Shown here: piece after piece, positions 1 through 5,842 of the stretch
Position numbering within the stretch: the first letter of the stretch is position 1
How the letters are laid out: the number at the start of each line of letters is the position of its first letter
Assembly (NCBI GenBank): GCA_031285605.1
Contig: JAITVW010000117.1
Coordinates: forward strand, 1 to 6,336
Origin: Fusobacteriales bacterium
GTDB lineage: Bacteria > Fusobacteriota > Fusobacteriia > Fusobacteriales > Leptotrichiaceae
Reading direction: 5' to 3'
Length of the DNA: 6,336 nucleotides
Notes under the pieces: model-generated
What the model was told of the DNA's origin: nothing
Seen by the model: only the letters and a program-made list of their open reading frames with translations
The model's database searches: none
Made by a program: the position numbers and the translations under genes

Positions 1-34
1 TGAATAAATCAAAGATTTTACTTCGCTGAATCAT
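1..34 (-). CDS. 5' end of an unidentified gene, cut by the window edge
   Basis: On the minus strand an ATG at 34-32 opens a frame reading MIQRSKIFDLF before the window ends. A purine-rich GAGGTG ribosome binding site lies at 47-42, seven bases ahead of the ATG, which is good spacing. Eleven residues are too few to name a family. A basic N-terminus followed by an amphipathic stretch would suit a helix-turn-helix regulator, but that is only a guess. It lies downstream of, and on the same strand as, the PTS permease gene, with a 143-base gap containing a possible promoter, so it may be a separate transcript or a distal member of the same sugar-use locus. Confidence 0.45.
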   Translation of the reverse strand, partial: MIQRSKIFDLF

Positions 35-68
35 AAAAAAACACCTCACAATTATAGCTTTATACTTA

Positions 69-99
69 ATTATGAAGTGATTATATTGGTAATTGTCAA
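69..99 (-). promoter_or_regulatory. possible promoter for the left-edge gene
   Basis: Read on the minus strand, a perfect TTGACA lies at 99-94 and CATAAT at 74-69. The 19-base spacer is longer than the ideal 17. Transcription would start near 62, leaving a short leader before the ATG at 34. A TATAAT on the same strand at 56-51 is a better -10 hexamer, but it would start transcription almost on top of the ribosome binding site. The assignment is tentative. Confidence 0.3.
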
Positions 100-177
100 G
101 TTTTTTTCCTTAAGTTGACGACATTGGTTTTGATACACCCCCCCTTTTATGACTGTATCTTTTGGATATTGCCTTTT

Positions 178-1491
178 TTAGTTTACTGCTTTCTTTTCAG
201 AGTTTAGCTTTTCTTCGGCGACTAATTTTTTCTCATAAAGTTTGAAAAAAGGAAAATAAATAATTGTAGAAATTACTATATTTATAAATACCAGTATTAC
301 TGCCCTAAAATCACCGTTTGTAGCCAGATAAGCACCTATAGGTCCCGGAAATGTCCATGGAGCAAGAGTAGAAACTCTTGATACCATATTGGCAGCCATG
401 GCAAAATAACTCAAAAGAGCTGTAGTTATTGGTGCAAGCATGAATGGTATAATTAGAAACGGATTTAACATAATTGGTGTTCCGAAGATAACAGGCTCGT
501 TTATGTTAAAAATTCCGGGAAGCAAAGCAATTCTACCCAGACTTTTTAGCTGCTTCGACTTTGAAAAAACCATAAGAATAAGAAGCCCTATAGTACATCC
601 TGAACCGCCTATCCAGATAAACCATTGATAAAAGGGTTCGGCACCGATATTAGGCAGTACTTTTGCACCTGCTTCAAGAGCCGCACCGTTTTGATCCAGA
701 AGGATAAGCCATATTGGTCTTGCAACGGAACCGATTATTGCAACTCCGTGGATACCGCACGACCATAAAAAAGTAATAAGGAAAACAATAACTATAACTC
801 CGGCAGGATGATTAACAAGGCTGATAAGCGGTTCAAAAAATCCATATAAAAATTTATGAATATCAAATCCGAAGTGTATAGAAATAAGATAAACGATTAC
901 TACCACAAAAATAGTAGGGAATAACGATTCAAAAGATCTTCCCACTGCTTCCGGCACTCCGTCGGGCATTCTTATTACGAGCCTGTGCTCCTTAAAGAAC
1001 CGGAGAGTTTCCACAGCAAAAAAGGCTATTATAATACCTCCGAATAATCCGGCCGAACCGAGATTATTCATAGGAACGACCCATCCTTTTGTAGGTTCTG
1101 CAGTATTTTTCAATGTAAATTCCAGAAATAAAGGAACCTGTGTCATCATAAACGCAACAAGAGCAAGTGTCCCAGCTGATACACCATCCAGATTATAAGA
1201 TTTTGCCAGATAATAAGCAATATTATATGTGGCAAAAACGGCAATAATCCCCATACTGAGTCTGAACACCAGTGCAAAATTCATTCCATATTTATCAGCG
1301 TAATCAATTGATTTTAAAAATGTGGGACTAAGCGGCGGAGAAGCAAGTATCAAAAAGAAACTTCCTACTATCGTAAGCGGAATAGTGGATATCATTCCAT
1401 TTCTTACAGCCAGCAGATGCTTTTGGTTAGCAAGTTTTGACATAGGTCCCATAAGAGTTTTTTCCATAAAACTAAAAAAATTATTTCCCAT
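178..1491 (-). CDS. PTS sugar permease, EIIC of the lactose/cellobiose/chitobiose family
   Basis: This is a 437-residue integral membrane protein, full length for the CelB/ChbC-type EIIC family. It moves a sugar, probably a beta-linked disaccharide, across the inner membrane during EIIB-dependent phosphorylation. The N-terminal block with EKTLMGPMSKLANQKHLLAVRNG and then STIPL (about residues 10-39) is typical of the family. So are GIHGV (247-251), ARPIW (257-261) and GIFNINEPVIFG (326-337). H248 and E332 fall where the conserved His and Glu that contact the sugar lie in the structurally known ChbC-type transporter. About ten hydrophobic segments are visible, and the C-terminal tail is charged. 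The ATG at 1491 has an AGAGGAG site at 1503-1497 with a five-base spacer. No EIIA, EIIB or glycosidase gene is in view, so partners must lie elsewhere or beyond the left edge. The exact sugar cannot be read from sequence; 'celB' would be a family label only. Confidence 0.93.
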   Translation of the reverse strand: MGNNFFSFMEKTLMGPMSKLANQKHLLAVRNGMISTIPLTIVGSFFLILASPPLSPTFLKSIDYADKYGMNFALVFRLSMGIIAVFATYNIAYYLAKSYNLDGVSAGTLALVAFMMTQVPLFLEFTLKNTAEPTKGWVVPMNNLGSAGLFGGIIIAFFAVETLRFFKEHRLVIRMPDGVPEAVGRSFESLFPTIFVVVIVYLISIHFGFDIHKFLYGFFEPLISLVNHPAGVIVIVFLITFLWSCGIHGVAIIGSVARPIWLILLDQNGAALEAGAKVLPNIGAEPFYQWFIWIGGSGCTIGLLILMVFSKSKQLKSLGRIALLPGIFNINEPVIFGTPIMLNPFLIIPFMLAPITTALLSYFAMAANMVSRVSTLAPWTFPGPIGAYLATNGDFRAVILVFINIVISTIIYFPFFKLYEKKLVAEEKLNSEKKAVN

Positions 1492-1525
1492 TTTTTCTCC
1501 TCTCTAAAAAATTAAATTCATTCTA

Positions 1526-1554
1526 ATATTACTACATAAAGTATAAAATAGCAA
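1526..1554 (-). promoter_or_regulatory. possible promoter of the PTS permease gene
   Basis: On the minus strand TTGCTA (1554-1549) and TAATAT (1531-1526) are separated by exactly 17 bases, and lead into a short leader before the ATG at 1491. Each hexamer has two mismatches to consensus. The surrounding 1500-1580 stretch is nearly all A and T, so other -10-like hexamers (for example TATACT at 1544-1539) are also present. No catabolite-repression site or antiterminator hairpin was recognised here. Confidence 0.35.
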
Positions 1555-1580
1555 ATTATATATTATATATTCATTAATAC

Positions 1581-1609
1581 TTGACATTTCCAGAAATATC
1601 AGCTATCAT
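1581..1609 (+). promoter_or_regulatory. sigma-70-type promoter of the lysine-importer operon
   Basis: A perfect TTGACA at 1581-1586 is followed by a 17-base spacer and TATCAT at 1604-1609 (five of six matches). Transcription should begin near 1616, about 20 bases before the riboswitch, giving a leader of roughly 245 bases. The strong hexamers and the downstream riboswitch suggest constitutive initiation with control by attenuation. Confidence 0.75.
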
Positions 1610-1636
1610 TATCTAATAACAATAGAATAAAATTAG

Positions 1637-1797
1637 GTTTTATAGAGGTAGCGGTGAGAATTAGTAATATGCGGAGCCGGCAGGCTGAGAAGCATTATGA
1701 AAGGTAACCATCGCCGAACATTGTATGAAGGCATGAGTACAATGTGGGGGCAGAGATAATATCTTTGTCACTCATTCATTGGATGGCACTATTAAAC
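1637..1797 (+). promoter_or_regulatory. lysine riboswitch (L box) aptamer
   Basis: The leader carries the lysine-aptamer consensus blocks in order: AGAGGT then GCGG (1646-1654), AGTA (1663-1666), GAAAGG (1699-1704), CGCCGAA (1712-1718), TGGGGGC (1745-1751), GTCACT (1767-1772), and TGGATGGC then CTAT (1780-1792). Pairings I can trace: P1 GTTTTATAG (1637-1645) with CTATTAAAC (1789-1797), one U-U mismatch; P2 base GCGGTG (1651-1656) with CATCGC (1709-1714), one G-U; P3 ACATTGTA (1718-1725) with TACAATGT (1738-1745), perfect; P4 1749-1757 with 1761-1769, nine pairs; P5 CATTC (1773-1777) with GGATG (1781-1785). It sits directly ahead of an amino-acid ABC importer, as expected for this class. Binding of lysine should stabilise P1 and stop transcription. 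Confidence 0.9.
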
Positions 1798-1826
1798 AAC
1801 TATATATAAACAGGTTGTCATAATAG
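1789..1826 (+). promoter_or_regulatory. antiterminator helix of the lysine riboswitch
   Basis: CTATTA (1789-1794) can pair with TAATAG (1821-1826), and ACAAC (1796-1800) with GTTGT (1814-1818), giving eleven base pairs around a small internal loop. The left strand is the 3' strand of aptamer helix P1, and the right strand includes five of the seven bases of the terminator's 5' arm. The three helices therefore exclude each other: without lysine the antiterminator forms and the operon is read; with lysine, P1 sequesters 1789-1797 and the terminator forms. The pairing is seen directly; the mechanism is inferred from the class. Confidence 0.8.
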
Positions 1827-1842
1827 CGAACAACCTTTTTTT
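1812..1842 (+). terminator. riboswitch-controlled intrinsic terminator
   Basis: AGGTTGT (1812-1818) pairs perfectly with ACAACCT (1830-1836) across an 11-base loop, and seven T residues (1836-1842) follow. It lies between the L-box aptamer and the ribosome binding site of the first operon gene, so it acts as an attenuator rather than as a gene end. Confidence 0.85.
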
Positions 1843-1860
1843 ATAAATTAGGAGGAAAAT

Positions 1861-2700
1861 ATGATAAAAAAAATTAATTTATTTGTTTTAATATTGATGC
1901 TTGTGGTATTAACAGCCTGTGGAAAAGGCGGAAACGGGGGAGAAGGAAAAAAAGAAAGCAATGAGTTCAGAGTGGGAATGGAATGCGGATATGCCCCTTT
2001 TAACTGGTTTCAAAGTGATGACAGTAATGGTGCCGTAAAGAATTCAAGCAACGGATACTGCGGCGGATATGATGTGGAAATAGCAAAGCTTGTAGCAAAA
2101 GGTCTCGGGAAAGAACTTGTATTAGTACAGACAGACTGGGACGGACTTCTTGGACCGGCATTGCAGTCTGGTAAGATAGATGCAGTAATAGCAGGAATGT
2201 CGCCAACTGCCGAACGTAAAGAAAGTCTGGATTTTACATCACCTTATTATAAGTCAGATCTTGTAGTAGTAGTAGCAAAAGACGGAAAATATGCAAATGC
2301 AAAAACACTTGAAGACTTTCAGGGAGCTAAAATAACAGGACAGCTGAATACACTTCACTATACTGTAATAGATCAGCTTACAGGAGCAAACAAACAGACA
2401 GCAATGGAAAATTTTCCTGCTATGATAGTAGCACTTAATTCCGGGAAAATAGACGGTTATGTTTCTGAAAGACCGGGAGCAATGGCAGCAGAAACTGCAA
2501 ATCCTAATTTGAAATATATTACTTTTGAAAGAGGAAAAGGTTTTGAATATTCCAATGAGGAAGTCGATGTGGCTGTCGGACTGAAAAAAGGAAATACAGA
2601 TCTTAAAGACCAGATAGATAAAATTCTTGCCGGAATTACAGAAGAAGAGCGTCAGAAAATAATGGAAGATGCTATTAAGAATCAGCCGTTGGAAAATTAG
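1861..2700 (+). CDS. amino-acid ABC transporter substrate-binding lipoprotein, probably lysine receptor
   Basis: This 279-residue protein is a family 3 periplasmic/extracellular solute receptor. An N-terminal hydrophobic segment ends in the lipobox LTAC with C20 as the lipidated cysteine, followed by a glycine-rich linker to about residue 30. The fold begins at FRVGMECGYAPFNW (36-49). Next come GGYDVEIAKLVAKGLGKEL (68-86), WDGLLGPALQSGKIDAVIAGMSPTAERK (93-120) and DFTSPYYKSDLVVVV (124-138). R119 should bind the ligand carboxylate. KIDGYVSERP (196-205) forms the second-lobe ligand wall, with E203 where many relatives have Asp. A lysine riboswitch in the leader supports lysine, possibly with other cationic amino acids. 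The ATG at 1861 has AGGAGG at 1850-1855. The 80-base gap to the permease starts with a small A/T-only hairpin (2701-2715), which might help stabilise the receptor part of the mRNA. Confidence 0.93.
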   Translation: MIKKINLFVLILMLVVLTACGKGGNGGEGKKESNEFRVGMECGYAPFNWFQSDDSNGAVKNSSNGYCGGYDVEIAKLVAKGLGKELVLVQTDWDGLLGPALQSGKIDAVIAGMSPTAERKESLDFTSPYYKSDLVVVVAKDGKYANAKTLEDFQGAKITGQLNTLHYTVIDQLTGANKQTAMENFPAMIVALNSGKIDGYVSERPGAMAAETANPNLKYITFERGKGFEYSNEEVDVAVGLKKGNTDLKDQIDKILAGITEEERQKIMEDAIKNQPLEN

Positions 2701-2780
2701 ATTTTATTATAAAATTAAACAAGTCAGATGTATTCTGAGCAAAACCAAAGAGAAATCAGGATACTGGAAAGAAGGAAATT

Positions 2781-3578
2781 ATGTTTTTAGCAGCAGATGG
2801 TACAAGAACTTTTTTGGGCTGGGTAGCTTTTTTCATAGAAAAAAACGGAAACCAGTTCATTAGCGGTACCATTACGACTCTTTATATTTCATTAACAGGA
2901 ACTATTGCGGGATTTCTAATCGGATTATGTGTTGCATTAATAAGGGAAGCATATATAGATGAAAAAACACCGATAATAAAAAAATTTTTTACTAAGTTAT
3001 CTCAGATAATAATAAAAATATATATAGCTGTTTTCAGGGGAACGCCTATGATAGTACAGGCAATGGTCATTTATTACGGGCTTCCGGTGCTTCTGCAAAG
3101 ATTTGATTTCAATCTTGAGCCTATACCGGCGGCATTGTTCATAGTATCAATAAATACAGGTTCTTACATGGCTGAGATAATCAGAGGCGGAATTGATTCT
3201 GTGGATAAAGGACAGCTTGAAGGTGCCCAGGCAATAGGAATGAGTCATTTTCAAACTATGAAATCCATTATATTTCCACAGGCAATACGTAATGTATTAC
3301 CTTCTGTAGGAAATGAGTTTATTATAAATATAAAAGATACATCGGTTCTTAATGTTATCAGTGTTACCGAACTCTTTTTCACTTCAAAATCACTGGCAGG
3401 AACATATACTCGTTATTATGAAGTATTTATAATAACAAGTATGATATATTTCTTTCTTACATTTACAATCAGTCTGATTCTGAGATTTGTAGAAAAGAAA
3501 ATCGACGGTCCGAAAAATTTTGAAATTGCAGAGACAATTGAGAAAGAGATTGACAGTAATTTGTTGGAAGAGAGGTAA
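2781..3578 (+). CDS. polar amino-acid ABC transporter permease (HisMQ/GlnP family), probably lysine
   Basis: This 265-residue inner-membrane protein belongs to the His/Glu/Gln/Arg/opine permease family. The family core is visible: [21 protein letters not shown] (29-49) as the first core helix, then [18 protein letters not shown] (85-102). [14 protein letters not shown] (128-141) leads into the cytoplasmic coupling (EAA) loop EGAQAIGMS...[15 protein letters not shown] (147-179), which contacts the ATPase. Only one permease gene is present, so it probably forms a homodimer. A long polar insert (about 56-77) follows the first core helix, and a charged tail (about 237-265) extends past the last helix. 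The ATG at 2781 has GAAGGAAA at 2771-2778. The ATPase gene begins four bases after its stop, so the two are almost certainly translationally linked. Confidence 0.93.
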   Translation: MFLAADGTRTFLGWVAFFIEKNGNQFISGTITTLYISLTGTIAGFLIGLCVALIREAYIDEKTPIIKKFFTKLSQIIIKIYIAVFRGTPMIVQAMVIYYGLPVLLQRFDFNLEPIPAALFIVSINTGSYMAEIIRGGIDSVDKGQLEGAQAIGMSHFQTMKSIIFPQAIRNVLPSVGNEFIINIKDTSVLNVISVTELFFTSKSLAGTYTRYYEVFIITSMIYFFLTFTISLILRFVEKKIDGPKNFEIAETIEKEIDSNLLEER

Positions 3579-3582
3579 TAGA

Positions 3583-4323
3583 GTGGATAATGAAATTATA
3601 AAAATAGAACACCTGAGAAAAGATTTCGGAAGCCGTTGTGTCCTGAAAGATATTAACTTTACCGTAAAACCAAAAGAAGTAGTGTGTATAATAGGTTCTT
3701 CGGGAAGCGGCAAGTCTACGCTGCTTCGTTGTATAAATCTTTTGGAGAAACCGACGAGCGGCGAGATATTTTATCATGACAAAGGTATAACAACAGGAAA
3801 AATGTCTCTTGCCAAGCTTAGATCAAAAGTCGGAATGGTATTTCAGCAGTTTAATCTTTTTAATAATCTTACAGTATTGGAAAACTGTGTGATCGGACAA
3901 ATGAAAGTATTGAAAAGAAGCAGAAAAAACAGTGAAGATATGGCAATGAAATTCCTTACCAAAGTAGGGATGGAAAAATTCATAAATGCAAAACCAAGTC
4001 AGATATCAGGCGGACAAAAGCAGAGGGTAGCTATAGCAAGAGCATTGGCTATGGAACCGGAAGTTCTTTTATTTGATGAGCCTACATCGGCTCTTGATCC
4101 CGAAATGGTGGGTGAAGTACTGAAAGTAATGAAGGATCTGGCACAAAGCGGACTGACAATGCTGGTAGTAACACATGAAATGGGATTTGCACAGGAAGTT
4201 TCTGACCGTGTGGTATTTATGGATCAGGGGATAATAGTGGAAGACGACAAACCCGAAGTAATATTTAATAATCCACAGCATAAAAGAACTCAGGAGTTCT
4301 TATCACGTATGCTGAATAAATAG
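3583..4323 (+). CDS. polar amino-acid ABC transporter ATPase (GlnQ/HisP family), probably lysine
   Basis: This 246-residue cytoplasmic ATPase powers the importer. Numbering from the GTG start, it has Walker [10 protein letters not shown] (38-46), Q-loop FQQFNLF (87-93), ABC signature ISGGQKQR (141-148), Walker B VLLFDE (161-166), D-loop SALD (169-172) and the switch histidine in VTHEMGF (H198). The signature carries Ile and Lys where the usual form is LSGGQQQR; this is a mild, tolerated change. I chose the GTG at 3583 because GAGAGG (3570-3575) lies seven bases upstream and the protein then begins [16 protein letters not shown], the normal family start. The in-frame ATG at 3520 lies inside the permease gene and would add 21 unrelated residues. 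It is the last gene of the operon. Confidence 0.94.
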   Translation: MDNEIIKIEHLRKDFGSRCVLKDINFTVKPKEVVCIIGSSGSGKSTLLRCINLLEKPTSGEIFYHDKGITTGKMSLAKLRSKVGMVFQQFNLFNNLTVLENCVIGQMKVLKRSRKNSEDMAMKFLTKVGMEKFINAKPSQISGGQKQRVAIARALAMEPEVLLFDEPTSALDPEMVGEVLKVMKDLAQSGLTMLVVTHEMGFAQEVSDRVVFMDQGIIVEDDKPEVIFNNPQHKRTQEFLSRMLNK

Positions 4324-4337
4324 ATATTAATCAAAAG

Positions 4338-4366
4338 ACAGGAAGTATAAAAGCTCCTGTTTTTTT
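4338..4366 (+). terminator. intrinsic terminator ending the lysine-importer operon
   Basis: ACAGGA (4338-4343) pairs with TCCTGT (4355-4360) around an 11-base loop, followed by a run of seven T (4360-4366). It begins 14 bases after the ATPase stop codon and separates the importer operon from engB. Confidence 0.85.
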
Positions 4367-4456
4367 ATACAGCTGTCTGTATACGGCATAATGACTTGTT
4401 TATGTGATTAACGGCAAAAAGCAATATATAAACTATGTGATTTTAATTTCAGTGTA

Positions 4457-4465
4457 TGATATAAT
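4457..4465 (+). promoter_or_regulatory. possible extended -10 promoter for engB
   Basis: TGA directly followed by TATAAT (4457-4465) makes an extended -10 element with a perfect hexamer. No convincing TTGACA is found upstream (TGTGAT at 4436-4441 is the nearest candidate, 18-base spacer), but extended -10 promoters need less. Transcription would start near 4472, leaving a leader of about 60 bases before the engB ATG. A terminator lies upstream, so engB needs its own promoter. Confidence 0.5.
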
Positions 4466-4530
4466 ATAACAGAATATTTTATAAAAAATAAACATCTATT
4501 TTGTAATATAAATTTAGATAAGGAGAACAA

Positions 4531-5145
4531 ATGAGAATAAAGAAGACAGATTTTATAAAATCGGCAGTTGTAATAAATGATTATCCGGAAACGACAGAAA
4601 TAGAATTTGCATTTATAGGAAGGTCAAATGTGGGGAAATCATCTTTGATAAATTCACTTACAAACAGAAGGAACCTCGCAAGAACAAGTAAAACTCCCGG
4701 ACGTACACAGCTTATAAATTTTTTTGACGTAAATGAAGATTTTTACTTTGTAGATCTTCCGGGATATGGATTTGCCAAAGTCCCGGAATCCGTGAAGAAA
4801 AACTGGGGAAAAATAATAGCCGACTATCTGAACAGTGACAGAGAAAAAATAGTATTTCTGCTCCTTGATATAAGAAGAGTACCTTCGGGTGAAGATATAG
4901 AAATGCTTAAATGGCTGGAACACTACGGCATTAATTACTATATAATATTTACAAAAACAGATAAACTCTCAAATAATCAAAAATTTAAACAGCTTAAGGA
5001 AATAAAAAAGAAACTGGAATTTGATAATAAGGATGTTTTCTTCTATTCAGCCTTAAAAAATACAGGACGTGAAGAGCTGGAGGAATTTATTTTTGATGAG
5101 AGAGAAAAAGCAGGGAAAACAGGTTTAAAAAGAACTTTAGACTAG
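4531..5145 (+). CDS. engB: ribosome biogenesis GTP-binding protein EngB (YihA/YsxC)
   Basis: This 204-residue single-domain GTPase has the expected EngB length. It acts in the cytoplasm in late assembly of the large ribosomal subunit and is essential in several bacteria studied. Motifs in order: G1 GRSNVGKSS (30-38), the EngB-specific switch region TSKTPGRTQ (52-60) with the G2 threonine, G3 DLPGYG (75-80) followed by the typical FAKVP, G4 TKTDK (141-145) and G5 SALK (173-176). The conserved LLLDIRRVPSGED (110-122) segment is also present. The start fits an AGGAG at 4521-4525 with five bases to the ATG. The gene is preceded by a terminator and followed by a perfect inverted repeat. In Firmicutes this gene commonly sits between lon and heme/siroheme genes, which agrees with the siroheme-type gene downstream here. 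Confidence 0.97.
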   Translation: MRIKKTDFIKSAVVINDYPETTEIEFAFIGRSNVGKSSLINSLTNRRNLARTSKTPGRTQLINFFDVNEDFYFVDLPGYGFAKVPESVKKNWGKIIADYLNSDREKIVFLLLDIRRVPSGEDIEMLKWLEHYGINYYIIFTKTDKLSNNQKFKQLKEIKKKLEFDNKDVFFYSALKNTGREELEEFIFDEREKAGKTGLKRTLD

Positions 5146-5147
5146 TT

Positions 5148-5176
5148 TTATGTTTCATTTGATAAATGAAACATAA
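5148..5176. repeat. perfect 13-bp inverted repeat after engB
   Basis: The 13 bases at 5148-5160 (TTATGTTTCATTT) are exactly complementary to 5164-5176 (AAATGAAACATAA), with a three-base centre GAT. It starts two bases after the engB stop. No T-run follows it on the plus strand, so it is not a standard intrinsic terminator. It could be an RNA stem that stabilises or punctuates the engB transcript, or a dimeric regulator's operator ahead of the next gene. I do not recognise the operator. Confidence 0.75.
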
Positions 5177-5237
5177 TATTTAAGAGAGATAAAGAAGAAG
5201 AAAGGATTTTTGACATTTTTTCGGGAAGTCATTCTTT

Positions 5238-5246
5238 TGGTAAAAT
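5238..5246 (+). promoter_or_regulatory. possible promoter of the siroheme-type gene
   Basis: TGG followed by TAAAAT (5238-5246) resembles an extended -10 element. A perfect TTGACA occurs at 5210-5215, but the 25-base gap to this -10 is too long, so that hexamer probably does not belong to it. The predicted start would leave only about 17 bases before the ATG at 5270. Read-through from engB is an alternative source of transcript. Confidence 0.3.
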
Positions 5247-5269
5247 TTTGAAGTTTGGGAGGCAGAAAT

Positions 5270-5707
5270 ATGTTTTTTCCTATATGTATAGATATTGAGA
5301 ATAAAAAGTGTCTTGTAGTAGGCGGCGGAAATATTGCTTATAAAAAGATAAAAACACTGTCCGGATATAATTCTGACATTACAGTAGTCGCTGAGAAAAT
5401 AAAAGAAGAAAAGATAAGGGAAATAGGGAATATCAATATAAGAGAAAGGAGATTTTCCGGTGAGGATTTACGGGAATATATGCTGGTAGTAGCGGCAACA
5501 GACAACAAAGAGCTGAATGAAGAAATAGCGGAATTTTGTATAGAGAATAATATTCTGGTAAATAATGTAACATCAAAAGATAAAATGAATGTACGTTTTG
5601 GAGCAATACTGGAAAATGAAGATTATCAAATACTGGTATCAAGTCACGGTAAAAATTGTAAGAATTCAAAAAAACTGAGAGATAAAATTAAAAATATTGT
5701 AAAATAA
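5270..5707 (+). CDS. siroheme-synthase N-domain protein (precorrin-2 dehydrogenase-like), divergent
   Basis: This 145-residue protein matches the NAD-binding domain of CysG/SirC/Met8, which oxidises precorrin-2 to sirohydrochlorin and in some members also inserts iron. The start FFPICIDIENKKCLVVGGGNIAYKK (2-26) is the family signature, with the dinucleotide-binding glycines at 18-20. AATD (75-78), ELN (81-83) and VNNV (97-100) are further family blocks. The C-terminal half is short and divergent: the aspartate that follows NVV in CysG aligns with T101, and the usual SSGGTSP block reads SSHGKNC (124-130). I chose the ATG at 5270 because GGGAGG (5257-5262) lies seven bases upstream; an in-frame TTG at 5255 would overlap that site. 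No methyltransferase, hemA or hemC gene follows. The family call is firm, but the activity is uncertain. Confidence 0.82.
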   Translation: MFFPICIDIENKKCLVVGGGNIAYKKIKTLSGYNSDITVVAEKIKEEKIREIGNINIRERRFSGEDLREYMLVVAATDNKELNEEIAEFCIENNILVNNVTSKDKMNVRFGAILENEDYQILVSSHGKNCKNSKKLRDKIKNIVK

Positions 5708-5802
5708 TATTTGTTTATGAATTTTTATGATTAATTTTTAAAAAATAAATCCTTTGAAAGTTAAGTATTTAAGGAAATAAAATTTAAGGAAACAAAAAAT
5801 AG

Positions 5803-5830
5803 TTGACAAAATCCAAAAAAATGCTAAAAT
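5803..5830 (+). promoter_or_regulatory. strong promoter of the secreted-protein genes
   Basis: A perfect TTGACA (5803-5808) is followed by a 16-base spacer and TAAAAT (5825-5830). The -10 is preceded by TGC, which makes it an extended -10 as well. The start should lie near 5837, giving a 5' leader of about 66 bases. Having both elements near consensus suggests high expression, in line with small exported proteins. Confidence 0.75.
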
Positions 5831-5842
5831 TTAATAGAGGGA

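Noticed and set aside
440..628. Open frame on the plus strand opposite the PTS permease gene
   Set aside because: It is antisense to a highly conserved membrane protein, lacks a ribosome binding site and has no recognisable domain. The other antisense and shifted frames across 1322-1507, 2000-2206, 3390-3777, 4069-4281, 4654-4923, 5433-5669 and 6122-6307 were rejected for the same reasons.
2701..2715. Hairpin ATTTTA-TTA-TAAAAT after the receptor stop as a terminator
   Set aside because: The stem is six A-U pairs only and has no T-run, and the transporter genes downstream need the same promoter. At most it is a minor stabilising element.
2669..2863. Open frame bridging the receptor and permease genes
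   Set aside because: It overlaps both real genes in another frame, and its product is a basic low-complexity sequence with no family features. The 80-base gap it spans carries only the permease ribosome binding site and a small A/T hairpin.
3520..3582. Upstream in-frame ATG that would lengthen the ATPase by 21 residues
   Set aside because: The extension is translated from inside the permease gene, has no family similarity and no ribosome binding site. The GTG at 3583 has both a good site and the normal family N-terminus.
5255..5269. In-frame TTG start for the siroheme-type protein
   Set aside because: It would put the GGGAGG ribosome binding site inside the coding region, and the added five residues are not part of the family start. 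The ATG at 5270 has ideal spacing.
5708..5760. A/T inverted repeats after the siroheme-type gene as an intrinsic terminator
   Set aside because: The ATTTTT/AAAAAT pairing near 5734-5747 has no G-C pairs, and such pairings are expected by chance in this composition. No convincing terminator was found here.
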